From assembly GCA_964657565.1 (NCBI GenBank), contig CAZZVQ010000003.1:1-64000 (forward strand): a stretch of DNA of 64,000 nucleotides. The letters run 5' to 3'. The DNA comes from JAVVHH01 sp964657565. Its GTDB lineage: Bacteria; Pseudomonadota; Alphaproteobacteria; Acetobacterales; Acetobacteraceae. The position numbers were made by a program, and so were the translations under genes. The notes under the pieces were generated by a model. The model had not been told where the DNA came from. It was given only the letters and a program-made list of their open reading frames with translations, and did no database searches. Every line of letters begins with the position of its first letter. The stretch's first letter is position 1. This document shows positions 61,569 to 64,000 of the stretch, in pieces.

Positions 61569-62255
61569 ATGGAGACGGCGAGAGTGGCCAGGGCCAAGCT
61601 ACAGAGCGTGCAGCGGTATCCCCTGACCACGATGCTCGGCACGGACGTCACGGTCCGGCTCCTTCGTGAGCTGGCGCGCCATGGCGGCATGCTTTCCGCC
61701 CCCAACCTCGTGCGTCGCACCGATCTCGCGGTGGCCAGCGTCGCACGCGGTCTCGAGGCTCTCGAGGGGGTCGGCATCGTCGAGGCTTTGGGAACCGGTC
61801 GCGCCGTTCTCCATCGGCTGCGGACCAATCATCCGCTGGCGCGCGCGCTGGTCGCTCTGTTCGAGGCCGAGGAAGCTCGTTTCCAGGCCGTGCTGGACAG
61901 CGTCACGGAGGCGGCGGGAGAAGCTGGCGCCGGGATCGTTGCGGTTTGGCTGTACGGCAGCGCGGCCCGGGGAGATGACGGGCCGGGCAGCGACCTGGAC
62001 CTGGCGCTCGTCGCCGATCCCAACGCGCTGCCCGCGCTGGCCGACGCACTGCGGGATGGGTTGCTGGTGCCCGGCGAGAGGCTCGGCTTCAACCCGTCCG
62101 TGGTGGCCCTCGGCACGCACGATGTCCTGCGGCTGAACGCCGAGCATGACCCGTGGTGGACGTCCTCGGTCGGCGACGCCGTCCCCGTGGTCGGCCCACA
62201 CCCCGCGGAGCTCGCGTCGGTGCTGCGACGCGCGTCTGGCCGGACTACGGCATGA
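61569..62255 (+). CDS. Nucleotidyltransferase with N-terminal HTH (MNT-type antitoxin)
   Basis: 228 residues. Residues about 18-85 form a winged helix (TVRLLRELARHGGMLSAPNLVRRTDLAVASVARGLEAL). Residues about 120-165 have the minimal nucleotidyltransferase motif WLYGSAARGDDGPGSDLDLALV. In MNT/HEPN systems such proteins AMPylate and silence the HEPN RNase toxin. The stop overlaps the next ATG by 4 bases (ATGA). The symmetric site upstream suggests autoregulation. Confidence 0.88.
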   Translation: METARVARAKLQSVQRYPLTTMLGTDVTVRLLRELARHGGMLSAPNLVRRTDLAVASVARGLEALEGVGIVEALGTGRAVLHRLRTNHPLARALVALFEAEEARFQAVLDSVTEAAGEAGAGIVAVWLYGSAARGDDGPGSDLDLALVADPNALPALADALRDGLLVPGERLGFNPSVVALGTHDVLRLNAEHDPWWTSSVGDAVPVVGPHPAELASVLRRASGRTTA

Positions 62256-62643
62256 CTAGGAAAGGCACGGCCAAGCCGGTCGACGGAATGTTTGCGGAGG
62301 GGCGGTTGCGGATGGCGCGTGCCTACCTGAAGGCGGCGCGAACCGAGATGACGGTGGCCGAGCCGGACGATGTGGGCAACCCGGCGATGTCGCAGATCGT
62401 AAACGCGGCGATCGCGTTCACCGACGCGCTCACCGCGAGATACGCGGGCCGCGCAAATCAGCAGGACACGCTGCCGCGGTGAAGACGTTGCGCGACGCAC
62501 TTGGCAACTGGCTGCCGAATGTCCAGGAGACCAATCTGCGCCGCATCCTCGACGAGAAGGACGACGTCCAGTACGGGGCCCGAATTCGTACCCAGGACGA
62601 TGCCAAGGCCCTGCTGGGCCAACTGCAGGAGTTCGCGACCTGA
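62252..62643 (+). pseudogene. Frameshifted HEPN-domain gene
   Basis: The first frame (ATG 62252) reads FAEGRLRMARAYLKAARTEM and SQIVNAAIAFTDALTARYAGRANQQD, a HEPN-like helical start. Near 62463 one base is missing; the sequence continues in another frame as HAAAVKTLRDALGNWLP, ETNLRRILDEKDDVQYGAR and DDAKALLGQLQEFAT to the stop at 62641-62643. Joined it would be about 130 residues, the normal size of HEPN partners of MNT proteins. The toxin has probably been inactivated while the antitoxin remains, or the assembly has an error here. Confidence 0.7.
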
Positions 62644-62761
62644 GCCAAAACCGAGCTGGCGCGCCCTCACTAGAGTAAAATTAGCTGACGCGCGTTTAGG
62701 GGTAGGATCTTGCCACCGGAACGGAGCGACAGGGGTTGTTGAACATCGCGGCGAGGATGCA

Positions 62762-63697
62762 ATGAGAGCACCGCTTTTCGTGGCCGCACTGATAGCCGGG
62801 CTGTCCGGCGCCGTGCTCGCCTACGGCCAAGTCCCGGTGACGGGCTCGTTCACGGCCAAGCAGGCATGCCCCGCGACGCAGTCGATCCGGAACAATTCGA
62901 ACTCTAGCGGCACGTCGGTGCAGCCCGGCCATTCCTATCCGCTCGTCGGCAAGAACAAGCCCGACGCCACCTCCCTGCAGATCATCGTCGATGGCAGCCG
63001 GCGCTGGGTCGATATCCAATGCGGCGCGGCGGATACGCAAGCGGCCCCGTCTGCCTCGACGAAGGCAAGCTATGTTCTCGCGCTGAGCTGGGAGCCCGCC
63101 TTCTGTAGCGGCCGCAGTGACAAGCCCGAGTGCCACGATGTGTCGGCCCGGTCGTTGAGCTTGCACGGTCTGTGGCCACAGCCGCGTGGTCGAGCCTATT
63201 GCAACGTCGACCCCTCCCTCGTGCGGGCCGACAAGGCTCACGCCTGGGACCGCCTCCCCGAGCCAGACATGCGCCCCGACACCAAGCGTCGGCTGGCGGC
63301 GGTCATGCCGGGCGTGCAGTCCGGCCTGCAACGGCATGAATGGATCGTGCATGGTACCTGCTCGGGCCTACCGGCAGACGCCTACTTCAATCGAGCCGCC
63401 GAATTGGCCCAGCAGGTCAATGCGTCCTCCGTGCCGGCGGCCTTTGCCACCAATCTCGGGCGGCCATTGTCCGCGGCCGCGATCGGCGCAGCGTTTGATC
63501 AAGCGTTCGGCCCGGGAGCAGCGTCACGCGTCACCGTGCTGTGCCAAGGCGGGGGGAACACGCGACGCCTGACTGAGCTCGATGTCTCCCTGGCTGGCGA
63601 CGTCGCCGGCTCGACTGCACTCGTCGACTTGATTCGCTCGGCCGCGCCGGTCCCGCCGAGCTGCCCTGGCGGCTTGGTTGTACCGCCAGGGTCCTGA
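62762..63697 (+). CDS. Secreted RNase T2-family ribonuclease
   Basis: 311 residues from ATG 62762 with a signal peptide (LFVAALIAGLSGAVLAYG). A 90-residue N-terminal extension of unknown function (SFTAKQACPATQSIRNN...) precedes the RNase T2 domain. The two catalytic motifs are present: SLHGLWPQ (His135) and HEWIVHGTC (His192, Glu193, His197). The enzyme cleaves single-stranded RNA via a 2',3'-cyclic intermediate and should act in the periplasm or outside the cell, for nutrient or phosphate scavenging. Several Cys residues fit disulfide bonds. Confidence 0.93.
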   Translation: MRAPLFVAALIAGLSGAVLAYGQVPVTGSFTAKQACPATQSIRNNSNSSGTSVQPGHSYPLVGKNKPDATSLQIIVDGSRRWVDIQCGAADTQAAPSASTKASYVLALSWEPAFCSGRSDKPECHDVSARSLSLHGLWPQPRGRAYCNVDPSLVRADKAHAWDRLPEPDMRPDTKRRLAAVMPGVQSGLQRHEWIVHGTCSGLPADAYFNRAAELAQQVNASSVPAAFATNLGRPLSAAAIGAAFDQAFGPGAASRVTVLCQGGGNTRRLTELDVSLAGDVAGSTALVDLIRSAAPVPPSCPGGLVVPPGS

Positions 63698-64000
63698 GCC
63701 TCAGGCGTCCACCACGGTTGTGCTGTCGCCTGCTGATCGCCGCGAAGGGGTTGTCGGAAGCGTCACAGCGCGTCGCGCCGGTACGGTCGGAACAGCGCTG
63801 ACGGGCCCTGCTCAGCGAGCAGGGGTCATGCTACCTCTGTGGACCCTGCCGACCAGGCCGTAAGCTATCTCGCTGGCGAGCAATGCGGGACGCTGTGCCT
63901 TCGGGCAGATCGGCCCGGCACCACCAACGCGCCATGATCTGGTTGCCGTTAGGCCTCGTCCAACGACGCATAAAGTTTCAACTTTGGTTGCATTGCAGCA
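63698..64000. other. Right-end region after the RNase T2 gene
   Basis: About 300 bases without a supported gene. A perfect hairpin with 8-base arms, CCCTGCTC-AGC-GAGCAGGG at 63806-63824, could end the RNase T2 transcript though no T-run follows. The window stops before any further gene can be judged. Confidence 0.45.

Noticed and set aside
1..64000. tRNA, rRNA and riboswitch genes
   Set aside because: I looked for cloverleaf ends, rRNA-like stretches and known riboswitch cores in the gaps and saw none I could support.

Overview
The window is high-GC, densely packed alphaproteobacterial DNA, most like Acetobacteraceae/Rhodospirillales. This rests on gene types only: many DUF-type glycosyltransferases, a Sel1-repeat protein, a PEP-CTERM protein, a CheB-CheR-kinase hybrid, DUF29, DUF2442, Uma2 and many toxin-antitoxin modules. 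No rRNA, tRNA or housekeeping marker was found, so the assignment is tentative. The stretch at about 52.4-56.7 kb is clearly more AT-rich than the rest.

Layout. 0-0.7 kb: three small unknown or prophage-like genes. 0.8-6.0 kb: a leftward operon of two SAM methyltransferases and a 1196-residue methyltransferase/glycosyltransferase fusion. 6.1-7.2 kb: an AbiEii-type toxin module. 7.5-10.8 kb: galE and a GT2-GT4 fusion. 10.8-13.7 kb: a compact three-gene leftward operon with one intact P-loop ATPase, one degenerate relative and a coiled-coil accessory protein, resembling the ATPases of BREX (BrxD) and related phage-defence loci; it runs by an 8-base overlap into the glycosyltransferase gene. 13.8-18.3 kb: a ParE-type toxin-antitoxin pair, a Sel1-repeat protein, a RelE/HTH pair with a likely operator, a Uma2 protein, a VOC protein and a DUF2442 stump.

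18.2-37.5 kb: a large surface-glycan and secretion region. It has GT2, GT4 and GT61 enzymes, a protein with ChW-like repeats, an RTX-type secreted protein, a PEP-CTERM protein, a type I secretion ATPase and HlyD adaptor, and a secreted beta-helix protein. No flippase, polymerase or ABC-2 exporter is visible, so these enzymes may decorate a secreted surface protein or lipid rather than build an exported capsule; that is inference. 37.7-42.1 kb: a giant CheB-CheR-PAS-histidine kinase-receiver-receiver-LuxR protein.

42.1-46.1 kb: decayed DNA and an IS91-type element whose tyrosine recombinase carries an in-frame stop. 46.1-58.8 kb: a second glycosylation region with a 1386-residue three-module GT4 protein, two DUF6492 paralogues around an unknown secreted protein, a GT8-like protein, a DUF4214 protein and an unknown protein. 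59.0-64.0 kb: DUF29, a serine resolvase with a res-like site, a frameshifted MazE-type antitoxin, HigBA with its operator, an MNT/HEPN pair in which the HEPN gene is frameshifted, and a secreted RNase T2.

Two themes stand out: enzymes building and displaying surface sugars, and repeated acquisition and decay of toxin-antitoxin, defence and mobile modules between them. The best candidate for an undescribed system is the three-gene ATPase operon at 10757-13689.
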